A stretch of DNA of 64,000 nucleotides from Brienomyrus brachyistius (Eukaryota > Chordata > Actinopteri > Osteoglossiformes > Mormyridae): the NCBI RefSeq assembly GCF_023856365.1, contig NC_064548.1:11643642-11707641 (forward strand), in the 5' to 3' direction. The notes below the pieces were generated by a model. That model saw only the letters and a program-made list of their open reading frames with translations, did no database searches and was not told the origin of the DNA. Below are positions 45,755-58,120 of the stretch, piece by piece. How positions within the stretch are numbered: position 1 is the first letter of the stretch; every line of letters begins with the position of its first letter. Made by a program: the position numbers and the translations under genes.

Positions 45755-46065
45755 CATGAGTTGAGATGAAGTTTTATTTGCCATTTGTACAAGAACAAGA
45801 TCATTGGAATGTGTTAGTCCTCACAAATCCCATCTCACTCTCCTTTCCAAGACATCCACACATACATACAGGTGAGACTGAAACCTGGATTCCGAGCACA
45901 GGGTTAATGGTTTATCTGGTGCCTCAGAAGCATTTTTCAGTGGGGTTAAGGACTTTGCACATAGACCCAACGGGGATGTAGGTACTCTGCCGAGCATGCG
46001 ATTCAAACCAGTGACCTTCCAATTATAGGCACAGGGATCTAACCTGCTAAGCCACACACTGTTCC
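45755..46065 (-). repeat. SINE family B, long copy
   Basis: GTTTTATTTGCCATTTGTAC, GGGGTTAAGGACTTTGCACA, GACCCAACGGGGATGTAGG and GATTCAAACCAGTGACCTTC. Confidence 0.65.
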
Positions 46066-46264
46066 CCAGAACTGTATGGGATCAAAGAGACAGAGGTACG
46101 GAGCATGCACTGATTACAGTCTGCTGCTGCACCCACCAACCTAAGGGTTGAGAACCTGAGTGCAGCCATGTGGCAGGTGATGCCTCAACACCACACTAAC
46201 CCGAATGGAGCCGTGCGAGTTTTTTTCTGGTGGCTGGAGTGTCAATCCTGTCACCAGTCCCCAA

Positions 46265-46405
46265 ACCTTTAAGTTGGAGGACCTACTTACAGGGCCGGAT
46301 GCAGAATAACGTGATACCCAGGACGAAGCGATTGCAAGTTAAGAGCCTTGCTGAAGATTTTGGGCATTCACGGGATTTGAACCAGCAACCTTCCAGAACA
46401 TGCAA
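46265..46405 (-). repeat. SINE family B fragment
   Basis: GTTAAGAGCCTTGCTGAAGA and GGGATTTGAACCAGCAACCT, the antisense box B. Confidence 0.6.
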
Positions 46406-47107
46406 GTTTGGATTAATTGAATAATTCCAGCTGGTGTACCCCATGTGGCTAACAGGGGTGTAATGGGATGTAAAGAAGAAATTCTGTCTCAGCAGAAGTG
46501 ATCCAAAGTCAGATAAAGAGTGGCAGTGGTTTACAGACACGTGGGCATTAGTTCGCTTTTTTTTGCGCCATGAATCAAACTGAAAGTGCAGTTGTTCTAC
46601 TTTAAAATGCCACAGAGAGTCAAGTGGCATTGCTCAGGTTACACACTCCCATTGATGACAGTGGACACAAAGGCACAGTGCACCCTGTGAAACTTCGCAC
46701 TCAGGCCCACTATCGGATGTCCTCAAACAGCTACAAGCAGCTCAGCCTCCTCGAGGTCCCTCTCTGGTTATAGCTGCTGGAGGTCAGCTGAGTGGGGGGG
46801 GGGATTTAAGAGCACCAGCCAGGTACACATCTCCGAGGTTAAAAAGTCCAGCTGACAAGACTGCTTGTATGCAAAATCGACAGAGAGCATCCGGCCGTGC
46901 TGGTCTTGCCGAGTTCCCTGAGGGTTCAACAGATACACAAGCTTGTTTCTTTTTGGTGGGATTGTTAAATTTACTGCTTTAGTGGTCTCCCAGATAACCG
47001 TGTGGCACTGGCAGAGTACTCAGCATGCTGCATAACGCCGACAAGACGAAAGAGACCTCAGTATACAAGAAATGGGAAAAGAAGGAGATCAACATCCATT
47101 GGTTGTT

Positions 47108-47128
47108 GGGGGGGGGGGGGGGGGGGGG
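47108..47128 (+). repeat. Poly-G run (21)
   Basis: G homopolymer in unique intergenic DNA. Confidence 0.95.
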
Positions 47129-50100
47129 CTCAGGTTCTATTAAAGATCAGCCACTGCTGATCAGCCTGTGTTAGAAGCTGTAAGCAAAACGTGTTCTGAA
47201 TAATTCACGGGACAGAAGTGCTAATTCAGCAGGAAAATGTTTGGAAAAATCATACCCAGCAAGTACCACCAAACGTGCGTTATATCATCAAGTCGTCTCA
47301 TCCTCTTGTGGACAACAACAGCTGAACGAGACGTGTCAGGTGCCAGCGGCTGAGCTCTGTAATACCGGCTAAAGGAAATCGCTCTTTTCATGTCCGTCTC
47401 CTTTAAATGCGCGCATCTGGAATGCAACAGAAAGGAGTGAAAGACGGGTAACATAGAGAGGCGACTTCCTTAAGATGACTGTTTGCCTTGTTTAACTGAC
47501 TTTTCCGGAAAGACATCCTTTGGCGGCGCACGCGACTGTTATTCGTGTTGCGTTAGATATGATAAGTTGCGCAGGACAGACCTAAAACACAAAGGAGGGA
47601 CAAAAAAAAGGATCAAAACAGGAAGCAGAGATGATACATACAATCCACTCCTATTGTGTATCCCATAATCCCTTTCAGTGCCGCAGGCTCCGGTATCAGA
47701 AACTGGAAGTAATATCCCTTGACACTCCAAAGACAACAAAGCCCCTCTTTCACCTCCCTCTCTACAGCTGTTTTTTTTCTCTCCCTCCCTCTCTCATGTA
47801 CACAAACATCATGGTGAAACAGCATAGGGCTTCCCAAACTGATTGCGAAGGTAATTACATGCAAAATAATTATTTTAGAACACAAAAGCGTTGCATTGTC
47901 AACAGGAATAAAGCGGGAATCATGAATCGATTCTTGTGAAGTCTTTTTTTCCCCACATAGGCTTCCATACTCATCGGCAATGAAGATATTTGCTGTGCAG
48001 CAGCAGGCCAGACTGGAGCAATCAGGGTGGACAAACACAAAGGGTCTCTGCATGGACTCTTACACAAAGTTCCCCTCCCCACCCCCACATGGTAACGATG
48101 ACACATAGATTGTTGTCGCTACAGATCTCAGGACACCATTCTCTCATAGTTACGACAACCTTGCGTCCAGGATACTTGCTATTCCTGCCATCTATCACTG
48201 AACCCAGTGACAAGCATTTGACATCCGTGTGATATATGTGCTCTCCTTCGGTTAAAACCACCCGTTTCCTCTCCTGGTGCCCCCAGGGCTGCTTCTCCTT
48301 CTACCCGCAGGCCTGCTGGGTGATAGGCTGCGTTGCCATGCTCTCACGCCATGGCATCTCTCGTCCTCCGTTACAGAGAACCATAGTCATACATCAGCAT
48401 CTATACGAGAGGAGTTTCTCCGACCTCGCTCTCAGAGCCGAGCACCGGGTTACCCGCGGGATTTATGAGGACACTCTCTTCTAGGCGCTGTTCCTGACGC
48501 AATCCCGCCTGTCTGGCTATCTGGCAGCCTTGTCTCACAGAGTTCTTCTGCCGTCGGATTGCTGGCTGATGGTTAAACGGACACAAGCGGCCGCGAAAAG
48601 CACCGTTCACTCCACGCCACGAGTCTGTCAGCGGGAACAAGATGTTCTACATTGACGATCTAGGCAAAGAGAGGGAAGGAGCCAGAGGGAAAGAGCCTCA
48701 GGAGGGGCGGCTGTCTTCGATCTGGGGCTCGTCTCATCTCACCGGTAGCTCAGGGAATGATAATGGCAGGAGCAGCGATGGGTGAGAAGAGCAGCGGTCT
48801 GGAAGATGGCCTTCCTGTTCACCATCCACTGCCGACGCTCTGGCTGTGTGGCCGCTCGATGCCACTCAAGTGCGTAATCGTATGACGTGCTGAGCATCTC
48901 AGCTCCGCCCAGAGTGTCCAGAACATCCCTGCTTGTTCTTCTGAATTGGGCAGTAATGCTTCACCGCACTCAACGCTCCACCAGCCATAGGTATCCAAGA
49001 CCTCCAACAGGTACATCCGGTCCGTTCCCTCTGTACGAATCACAGCCCCTCTCCTGCCCTCCACCTTTAAAAAAAAAAAAACAGAATTGCCCTTGCTCCC
49101 TCGTGGACTCCCGAGCCGTGTCTCTGGCTAGCTGCTGCAAAAATGCACTCGTCCACATCTGCAGGATGTCACAGAGGAGCCAGATCAATCCAAATGGCCA
49201 TCCCACACACTAGGAGTGCGTATTGTTCTATAGGGCCACAGTCAAGACAAAGAGGGAAGCGTGAAAACGGATGCGGGAAAGCTATGCCCACAGACTTCGC
49301 TCACATCTCACGAGAAACACAGTAGGCTCATTTTTAAGAGGCATACTGCCAGTCAAAGAAGGCTTTTCCTTTTCATTCATTTTTTTTGGCAGTTCTCCAG
49401 GAATGCTAATTGAAATAAGTAATCAGTAATCACCATTCACGAGGGCAAGCCATTCAAAGGGCTGCCTAAGAGAACATCAGGGAAACAAGACATTAATTAT
49501 GGGTTTGACTGTATTCCACCTTCACAGAGTTCAAAGGAAAATATTTGCTCTGGACTGACAATTTTATTCAATGCAACGTTTCATTAAAGGCATCCCAAAG
49601 TTATACTTTGCATATTAAAATACATTACAAGCATCCATAACAGTGCATAAGTCTCTATCAGTGGTGGCCGGAACCTGATATTTTGTTAAATGTAAAACAA
49701 TAGTGGTAAATTTCAGCTAACCGATTAAAATGCATGCCTTTAAAATGCATTTGTATTTATCACGCCCGTGAGCCACACACAATGCCTCACTTCACAAATA
49801 ATTAAGATGAAATCACCGAACAGGAACTTCAGATAAATCGTGTCGGCTGTGACACAGCTGGAGCTCCAGGGACACCTTCCGAAAGGTCCCCCCACCCTGG
49901 AGGACCGGCGATAATCACGCTACTCAGCAGCTTGAAACGTTCCCCAGGAGAAGAGTCGTGTGTGAGGTAAGCGTTGCTCCAGATTGCGTGTGGGCACAAG
50001 GAAAAGCAGGCCATGCGCCTCCCAGCATGCACCGCACCCTGAGGCAGCTCTAATTCCTGACCTGTCAGGTGCAGGTGTGGGCAGAACGGCAAGGTGCAAT

Positions 50101-52860
50101 AGATCCTGCAATTATAGGCTTCTGTTCCACCACTGAGATTCACAACCCAGCATTGCATTTCTATAGCCAGGAAACCATTATGTGATACAAAAACCACGTA
50201 AGACGCGGGAGCTGTAGTATTTTAGATAGTTAGATAGACAGACAGACTATATTTAATTTTAAGGCCAGCTACAGTTTGACATCTTGGATGTTAAAGCCTA
50301 AATGACAAGCAAAACAGCTAACAGGTACAATAATGAACACATTCGATATGTGACAAGGCAGAGGGCGGGTTTATAAAGTATCTGTAAAGCTCTGTGGGGG
50401 GAAGGAGCTCTATCTCCAGCTGTATCATGAAATATTAATGACCCTTTCCGCTGCTATACGCCAATGGGCTAATTAGCGAGTTCATTAATATTTGATCACG
50501 TCACCATCCCCGGCACTGGCAATTTCAACATTTGTATTCGCTCCTGCTCACGCTTTTCAAAGACAATATGCGAATTGTTTCTCCGAGATGTTAGGGAGAC
50601 GTGGATGAACAGCAAGACTCGGGCGCTCCCCCGATCCCCGCTCATGTCCGCTGAGATGGGACAGGAAGCTCTTTGTCTGTTGTGGTTTTCTTTTGTCTGG
50701 CTACACGATGAGGCCCAGGACTTTTCTGACAGACATCATGTGGGGTTGAAATGGGGGTCGATATCGTAAGTAATCTGAAAAGTTTCCCTTTGCCATCATG
50801 AAGAAGAAAAACAAATCAATAAAACCATCTAACACGCTCGCATCACATGATCACGTGCCACCACTCGTGTCACATGACCAGCCACGCAGATGACTATTTG
50901 CCCGTGACTAACGTGTGGTATATTTAACTGATGATGTCTCATCACCCTGCAGGCGATGTCCACAAGACGGCCTTGACACAGAGAGCAGTCATTCCTCCTA
51001 CGGTGCATCGTTGTGTCATCTAGGGTAATGATTCCTAACGACTTCATTTAACTGCACTTAGCTGCACTGCATTTTGCTCCTAAGTCACACATTTAATTCA
51101 TCAGACATTAATGTGCTCTCTATTTTAACAGCTGGTGTAATTAAACACAATCACCCCTACAGCTGTGAACCCTATGTATGACTAGAGGTACAAGTTAAAG
51201 CCGCTGAATTTAATTTGCTATTTTTTTAATCGATATCGGGAATTGCATTAAAAGTCCAAACTCAAGGTTTAAATGGGGCTCAAAATTCCTCCTGATGTTC
51301 CTCGCAAGCCTTCTTAGTTACAGAGAAATATTCTTGTGTTTAAATCTAAATGTCAGCCGCATTAACAGATAATTGCTCCAATTCAGAATGGATGCGACTG
51401 TCTAAACAGTGTTTGGGTTCAGGTGTTTGTTTATTTTCTGACACCCTATGAAAGTGTAACTAGGCAGGAAAATTGTCCTTGCCAAACCCACGGCCTCTCT
51501 GAAGAGGCAAACAATCAGTAAAAAAACACCTTGGATGAGATAACTTGTTGATTCGCTTCTCCTCTTGAAACCCTGAAGTTTAGCTAAGGTAAGATGCCTC
51601 CTCTAGTCGCTGCCTGTCTGCTGAAGCACTTCATCTATCTCCTTGGAGTCCCTCTCACACCATGGGGCGAATGGAGATCATATACATCATTCTTATGACA
51701 CCTGATGGGAAATGCACATTTCCCTGTCATTCTGGTGTCATCACACCTGAACTGGTACCCCCCACCCCCCACCAGCCGGAATGTACAGCCTCAGACAAGC
51801 ACTGGAGCAGCCAGCAAACAAATCCGATTTGCCAAGAGGCGACTGACGCTGCTCCACGGCAGAGTCTGTGACGTTACGCTTATCTGCCAGGACCCTTCGC
51901 ACACACGGTTCAAGAGGCTGAAGTCAGTGGCAGCCATTTAAATGGCCAGATCCACTTGTAAACAAAGGGAGTCGAGCATGCAGGTTGGGATTGTAGTGAA
52001 GGAATTGGACCCGCAGCTCGAAATCCCAGGACAACCTTGCTGTTGGACCCGTTTCCTTAATAAACACCCTGATGTATACGTATGCAAATGTTAAGTTTTG
52101 GTTGTCATGTTAAGTTTGCGTGTCCTGTACGTAAACAAATTAACAGGAACTGCTAGAATGTTGCTATGAAAGCATTCAAATTGTCCGTCACAGAGAAGTG
52201 AGCAGAAGAATTTATAAAAGTTCCCATTCCTTGTAACACTATGGGTAAACAAAGGTTGGGGTAAAATCAACAAGGCAGTCGAGCAAATTACAGCAAAACT
52301 GGGATGGGGGAAGTTATGCTAGCAGTGGTCACGCTCCTAATCTCATCACCTGTTATCTTCACTGAGCTGGCAAACAATTTCAAGGTAGGGACACTGTCAA
52401 CTCCAGCATGTGTTCAGCGGGAAACAGTGGGAAATCAACCTTATTTCTGTAGATTAAACACATCTTTAAAGGATGCCCTCCTACAAATTTATAATCTAAT
52501 CAAAGGAGTGAGTACAATGTTTTTTTTTTACTCAGTATATTTGGGTTTAGTGTAACCCACTTACAATCCATGATTCCCACCATCTCCACTATCAACACAC
52601 CCTAGGCTTATGCATTTATTTTAAAAAGTAGCAGAGGCACATTAACATTAACATCTTTCAAATTCCCTGCATCTGTGTCGTTCCGACCCAACCTGCCAGT
52701 AAAAGGAATTCGCCCCGTTAACGCAGAACAGATTTGCTCCGTTTTATGGACCAGTGCGAAAGCTAGCACACTTCATGGCACTGCAAGCCCAATCCGAAAC
52801 TTTGTCAGTTAAATGGAAAGCGTGGTGCGTCTTTCAGTAGGATACGGTGAGGGTCACCCC

Positions 52861-52929
52861 TGGGCAAAGTGAGAGGGGCCCTGGGCAAAGTGAGAGGGGC
52901 CCTGGGCAAAGTGAGAGGGGCCCTGGGCA
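52861..52929. repeat. Three tandem copies of a 21-bp unit
   Basis: TGGGCAAAGTGAGAGGGGCC plus C starts at 52861, 52882 and 52903, with a partial fourth at 52924. The motif resembles CCCTGGGCAAAATG...GAGGGCCC in the element at 27320-27630. Confidence 0.9.
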
Positions 52930-53682
52930 TGTTTCAACCTTCCCTCCGTGAGGTGAGAAAGCGCTCCGCACTATACCCTCCTCTCTTCGTCCCAAGTCAC
53001 AAATTGCATTCGATCTCCTGCACTGCACAAGACTCTCTGCAGTTCGCTGGTGGGGAGGAGGGGCGGGGGGCGGCAATTTCAGCACTGATGCCAGATGAAA
53101 GCTGTGAACTGGAGCAAAGTGTATTCAGGCGCCCATCTCCGTGTTCAAGGACGGTGTTCTTCAGGAGGCGATTTTCCAGCACTACAGTATCTCCAATCTG
53201 ACCTCCCCAATGCAGCCTATTGAATAACCGCAGCGATATCCCCACGCCATGCCAGGAATTATAAACGCCCTGTTTAGTCCAGGCCTTGGCGCTGAAGGTC
53301 AGCTTTGCTTGTCAGAGTTAATGATACTCTGCTCACTGACGTGTTGGAGCAAACCTCGCTAAGCATGCACTTTAAGTGCAAGACACATCCCCATCCTCTT
53401 AATTGCGGTACATAAAACAAAGCACCCTGCCTACAATATAAAAGAGGATCAGGGATTCTCAGTTGACTGGGTCTCAAACTCAGATGGGGGGTGGGGGTAA
53501 AGGTCTTCAGTTGCGTCCTCATGGAAGCGTCTAGTGATTAAGGCTCTGCACCAGGGGTTCCTTCAGGCACTCCAGGCTTCCCGATTCAGGCAAGAGCCCC
53601 CAGCTCTCCGAAGTGGATGATGCTCAAGTTTCCAGAGTAGGAGACAACAAACCGTAACTGCTAAGGCCTTTTCCAGGTGCGC

Positions 53683-53850
53683 TGAGTGGCTCCGCGGGTT
53701 AAAAATCTCTAGCCATGTCTGGATGATCGCAGGTTTCAATCCTGTGACCAGCAGAGTAATCACATCAAAGTGCAGCCCTTGAGCAAGGCCCCGAACCCCA
53801 TCTGCTCCCAGGACGCTGGCTCTCCCCAAGCTTTCCTCACTTGCATGTTG
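53683..53850 (+). repeat. SINE family B, plus orientation
   Basis: GCTGAGTGGCTCCGCGGGTT (box A-like), GCAGGTTTCAATCCTGTGAC (box B-like) and CCCTTGAGCAAGGCCCCGAA. Confidence 0.65.
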
Positions 53851-55130
53851 CTTTCGACATAGGCAACTTACTACATAAATAAAAGCAAACGTAAGATAAG
53901 CTGTCAGATTCCCACACCAAGAAAAAAATAAAAATCAAGTAGGGGATACTAGTACAGTAGACAATGTGTGCCCAGAGCCTAACTTCTACATTACTGTTAT
54001 TGTATGAAATAAAAGCATTTAATATACCCTTAATGGCCTTTGGGGAGGGGCAGTGTGGCTATTATCATTTGCTACCAAGCTACAGGGAAGGAATGCGTAA
54101 TGAAATGAAGGAGGTTATTGCTTGATAGTGCGAGACCTATAGGAATATTTAATACTTGACATTTTAAGAGGACACTTGACATTTGTAGGATTGTAAAGCA
54201 AATTTACACGCACACAAACACACACACAGTAAAATAAAATTATCCTGACAGCTCAAGAATGCAAGGGAAAAGGTCCATTCCAGCATAATTTCATAAAGGA
54301 GCTGGACTATTATATAACAGATCAGCAGAACAAATACGGGTAGTCCAAGAACCATTTAAAAAACGGACACTGGTTGTTTTTAATGGCTAATTTAATAAAT
54401 GAAAATCATTAATTGCTTATTCTTACAAGGATAACTATTATTTAAAAACTCTTAGAATCGATATTAAGGTCGAGACCAAACTCGTTTATCCTATTTGCAA
54501 TGATTTTGCAGACAACAGTTTTAAATAATGTACTTGATGGCAGAATGTTTCGTCCAGTACTGGAGGCTCCTGACATTGCATTTGATGTCTGGCATATCCG
54601 AAAAGCCAGAGACTATCTCACATTAGATGATCCCATTAATTTCGTCCGTAAAATTATATTTGATGCCACATTTACTGCACACATCCGACCCTTAAAACGA
54701 AAAGGTGCCTCGATTTTTTTCAGGAGCCCAATCGGCAAAACCCCAGAGCGGAGTTTAAAAATCTTTTACATAAGCTTAAAATTGGTGAGAAACATTTATC
54801 TTCTTTTCGCATCCTTTAGTTAGTTTGGTTCTTGTATTGCAACACTGTCCAACTCCCATATCTCCAACAAAAAAAATGTGACACGCGAAACAAATTGGTA
54901 TTTGATGCGCTTTTAAAGCTCCCATTATTTCAATGATCGATCACATTCAAGCGTTTGCTTTGCCCATGTGCGCCCAGAAGCAAGTCATCCGATGCACTTC
55001 TCTTCAGCTGTTCAAGCAAAACTTTTTTTTCCTCCACTCCGCAGACTTCTGTCGCTCCTCTGGCTTTGAAAGCCACCGATCAGCATACCATTTGGAGAGG
55101 TCCCGAGCACTCAGAATGTCTCTCGACAAA
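53851..55130. other. Intergenic, upstream of ube2e3
   Basis: AT-rich to about 54930, then rising GC content. The 107-codon frame at 54500-54823 has no recognisable family. No repeat recognised. Confidence 0.45.
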
Positions 55131-55700
55131 CTCTTTCTAGTGCACGACGGCAGCTCGTCGCCTTGCCCATTGCACTGCCCCAAGGAGGGAGGGAGCTGGA
55201 AAAGCCACTCCCATGCCTCGCGGCTCTATGTCCCGAGACTCGTTCGCCACTCAGCGCCACCTGCCGGCGGCAGCTCGTAACTGTGGCTCTTTCTCTCTCT
55301 CTTTTTTTCTTTTTTTTCCTCCTTCCGATTCTCCAATGTTCACAGCTCGGCCGGAGCCTGTCGTCCTCCAAGCTTCATTTCCGACGGGTTTTTAAACACT
55401 CCCGACCGCCCCAGGATCCGCGCGGGACCGCGTTGAAGGTAAAAGCGAAGCTTTCGGGAACGGGGAGAGCCCGGGCTGGGGCGGGGGGTAAAACGTCGTT
55501 CGTTCTCGCCGTTTTTTTAGCGGCTGTCGCTAAAGAAGGGGGGAGCTGGAAACTGACTTCACGCATCAGTTCGTACACCATGCTGATACTGGAGTGCCTC
55601 CCACCATAACAAACCTACAAAAGGCTTTAAAGCGGCGCCTCGGCTCGCGCTTTTTCCCTTAAAAACTCCGCTCCGGTCGCGCGCACGTCCCCTCGTCCGT
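55131..55700 (+). promoter_or_regulatory. ube2e3 promoter region (CpG-rich) and probable noncoding exon 1
   Basis: CG dinucleotides cluster at about 55140-55720, against sparse CG on either side. A long CT-rich run is at 55284-55330. CGTTGAAG|GTAAAA at 55438/55439 is a plausible donor for a 5' UTR exon, pairing with an acceptor near 56564 (TATTGCAG) or 56667 (CTTCAAG). This matches the known presence of noncoding 5' exons in vertebrate UBE2E genes; the exon itself is inferred. Confidence 0.45.
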
Positions 55701-56674
55701 CGGTGGTGCCTCGTCCTCTTCTTTAAAGTGAGCGAAATATAAATGGTTTTAAGATACACCCCCCTCCTCCTCCTCCTCACTGTGAGAGAAGGTGCAAATT
55801 ATGCTTTCCTTGCAGCTCTCGGATCTCACCAATATCTGTGCACTGCTGGCCATGTAAATAGCCTCGTGGTTATTTATTTATTTCTTTTATTTCCTCTACG
55901 CCGTATTCTGATAACGCCGAGCTTTTCATAGCTTAGCTGGCGCTTAAAAAAACTCATACTATATCTGGTCAGCTAACAACAGCATGATTGGGGAGAGAAT
56001 TAGCAGGCTAGCTAGCTGTTTTTCTGCAAGGCACTTCATGTCAGCGATGCAAATTCGCACAGAGCTTCTGTCTCCGGCCAAATATTTGCAGAAGGTATAC
56101 CGAGTGTTGATTTTTTTTAAGCCAGACGATAATATAAGGCTTGAATTATTTATTGATCGCCGGGCAGCTTGTTGACGCTTGCGGACTGCTGGTCAAGTGT
56201 TGGATTAAAATCCGAGGCGAGCATGTGCATCGCGCGTCCTTCTGAATGACAACAGTTTGGGCAAAAATACGGATACATCGGGGGTGCCTGGTGCCTTACC
56301 TTTACCTCGGCGGGTGTCGGGTGGCTCTGATCCTTCCTTTTGTCCTGCTGTAGATCCTCGGAGTTTCGATTCGCATTCAATCCAGCAAACACACACATGC
56401 AACTCCCGCTCGCATTAATGCATAATTAAGTTTCATCAATGACTGTCTAAAGACCCCCGTTCGTCGGATCTGCCGGTGGCGGACAGCTTTGGCATCAAAC
56501 AAGCACATCTAGGCTGTCTGTATTAAATAGTTGCAACAAAACAGCTGTTTGCCCGATATTGCAGTTAAGTCTTTCGGCGATCATCCGTGCGCGGAGATTT
56601 AAGAAGTTGTTCTAGTATAAGTGCAATGCGGTGACACCCCAAAACGTTCTGCTATTTGTTCTTCAAGGAGGATC

Positions 56675-56874
56675 ATGTCGAGCGACAGGCAACGATCGGA
56701 CGACGAAAGTCCGAGCACCAGCAGCGGCAGTTCGGACGCAGATCAGCGGGACCCGCCGGCACCCGAACCCGAGGAGCACGAAGAGCGAAAGCCGCCCTCC
56801 GCCACTCAGCAACAGAAAAAGAACACGAAGCTGTCCAGCAAAACCACTGCTAAACTGTCCACAAGTGCTAAAAG
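56675..56874 (+). CDS. ube2e3: ube2e3 coding exon 1
   Basis: It encodes the UBE2E3-specific N-terminal extension, from MSSDRQRSDDES to STSAKR. Ser/Asp-rich first, then Glu/Pro, then basic. The donor is AAAAG|GTAAAC. The matching acceptor on the 5' side lies in the 5' UTR. Confidence 0.95.
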
Positions 56875-58120
56875 GTAAACGCTTCTCACGTGAGCGCGGG
56901 TTGTTCGGTTCAGGGAGAGAGACTGAACGCGTAAACTGAAAACACCATGCCATCAATGTGAGATGTTGAGATCAACACATGATTTTTTTCTTTAGTGTGT
57001 ATATGTGTATCACTTTAACTGGAGCCTTGTATTCATTTGCTACTAGTTTACTGCTGAAGGTCGTTGTGTCATATGTATATGTCCAAAAATAATTGTTAGT
57101 GTTTTGTTATTATTATTATATACTTTTTTTGTTACATATTAAGCAATTGTTTCTTCATGTTCCTGTTGCATATATTTAAGACTACATTAGACATGGCAAT
57201 AGGTGATTCCATGAGTATGGATGAATTTATGATTGGTAAGTGTCAGTATGTCCACACAGTGCAAAATCTGTTGTTGAGGAAATGAACTCCTGTAAGACCT
57301 TTTAATTACAGATTCAAACACAGAACTGTGTCTTAAGTTGTTATTAGAACCTAACAGATTTTAGCAGTCACACATTTTTATAGCTAAATCTACAATGGGT
57401 TCAGTAACAAAAAAAAAATCCAGAATCTTTGGGAATTTAGTGGCTGTCTTAGGTTTTGCAAACCTGAAAGAGAAATTGGGGACAAGAAGAGCATTTTTGG
57501 CTGGATTAGAGGGAAGGTCCGTGTTTTAAAAAGTAATTCATTGGCGCACAACGCGTCTGATATATGGCAGGTTTAAAATACACAATCGGCAGATCTGCCC
57601 TAAAATCTTCAGTCGAAAAAAGTGGTGAGAAACAAGCCTGTGCAGCTCAGACGATGCTCTAGGAAGACCTCTAGAGCTCCAGTTTAAAGCTCTTGTCAAA
57701 TATGCCTGGGCTACCCCCCCCCCGCCTGTGCCTCATTTGCATATAAGCTTTAAAAGAAAATCTCCTGTGGTAGAAGTGACTGGAACCCTGAGAAGAGGGC
57801 CAGGGTGGGTGCTCAGGGCAGCCGGCTGTGCGCCGTGCCGGACGGCAGCTCGGTCGAGCGAGGAGGAGGGGAGAAATGAGGGCTGCAAAGTTTTCCTGTT
57901 CTGGGATTCGGGTTATGCCTCTGAGAACAAAGAGGCAGCAGCCATGTTAGCTGAAGTGAGGGGGGAGAGGCAGCCCTGCATTTATCACTGTGGTGGTAGA
58001 GGGCAGTGTATTTCCTCGCCGCTTGAAATTCTCACTCCAGTTTTTTTTTCCTCCCCTTTCCCTTGGCAGAATTCAGAAGGAGCTAGCTGAAATTACTCTG
58101 GATCCTCCACCCAACTGCAG
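56675..58120 (+). CDS. ube2e3: ube2e3, ubiquitin-conjugating enzyme E2 E3 (first two coding exons; rest outside window)
   Basis: UBE2E3 accepts ubiquitin from E1 on a catalytic cysteine and passes it to substrates with E3 ligases; the charged enzyme is imported into the nucleus by importin-11. Exons 56675-56874 (66 codons plus 2 bases) and 58070-58120 (51 nt) join in phase across AG|GTAAAC and TTGGCAG|AATTC. The protein starts MSSDRQRSDDESPSTSSG, diagnostic for E3 rather than E1 or E2, continues through an acidic/proline segment and a Lys/Ser-rich part (KLSSKTTAKLSTSAKR), then the first UBC helix IQKELAEITLDPPPNC. Compared with human, the linker has small Pro and Gln insertions. The remaining UBC domain with the active-site Cys lies past base 64000. 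ATG context is ATCATGT (A at -3). An in-frame upstream ATG exists at 56621. Confidence 0.96.
56875..58069 (+). other. ube2e3 intron between the two coding exons
   Basis: A 1195-bp intron with no repeat recognised. 57750-58020 is GC-richer and unique, and could hold a regulatory element. Confidence 0.75.
58070..58120 (+). CDS. ube2e3: ube2e3 coding exon 2
   Basis: It encodes IQKELAEITLDPPPNC with split Arg and Ser codons at the borders. The acceptor follows a long polypyrimidine tract (TTTTTTTTTCCTCCCCTTTC ... TTGGCAG). Donor TGCAG|GTATGG. Confidence 0.96.

Larger units (their letters stand above)
46410..53680. other. Intergenic, 7.3 kb without recognisable genes
   Basis: It includes a 21-base G run (47108-47128) and candidate conserved blocks at 49370-49520 (GCTAATTGAAATAAG, ACATTAATTATGGG) and 50420-50520 (GAAATATTAATGACC, GGGCTAATTAGCGAGTTCAT). 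A short GATA/GACA stretch is at 50226-50248. Open frames at 47600-49300 match nothing known to me. Confidence 0.45.

Noticed and set aside
54500..54823. A 107-codon open frame upstream of ube2e3
   Set aside because: It has no recognisable domain, lies in AT-rich DNA and shows no splice or promoter context. Kept only as intergenic.
55163..55609. A 148-codon open frame in the ube2e3 promoter region
   Set aside because: GC-rich sequence is depleted of stops; the frame includes a CT tract and matches no protein.
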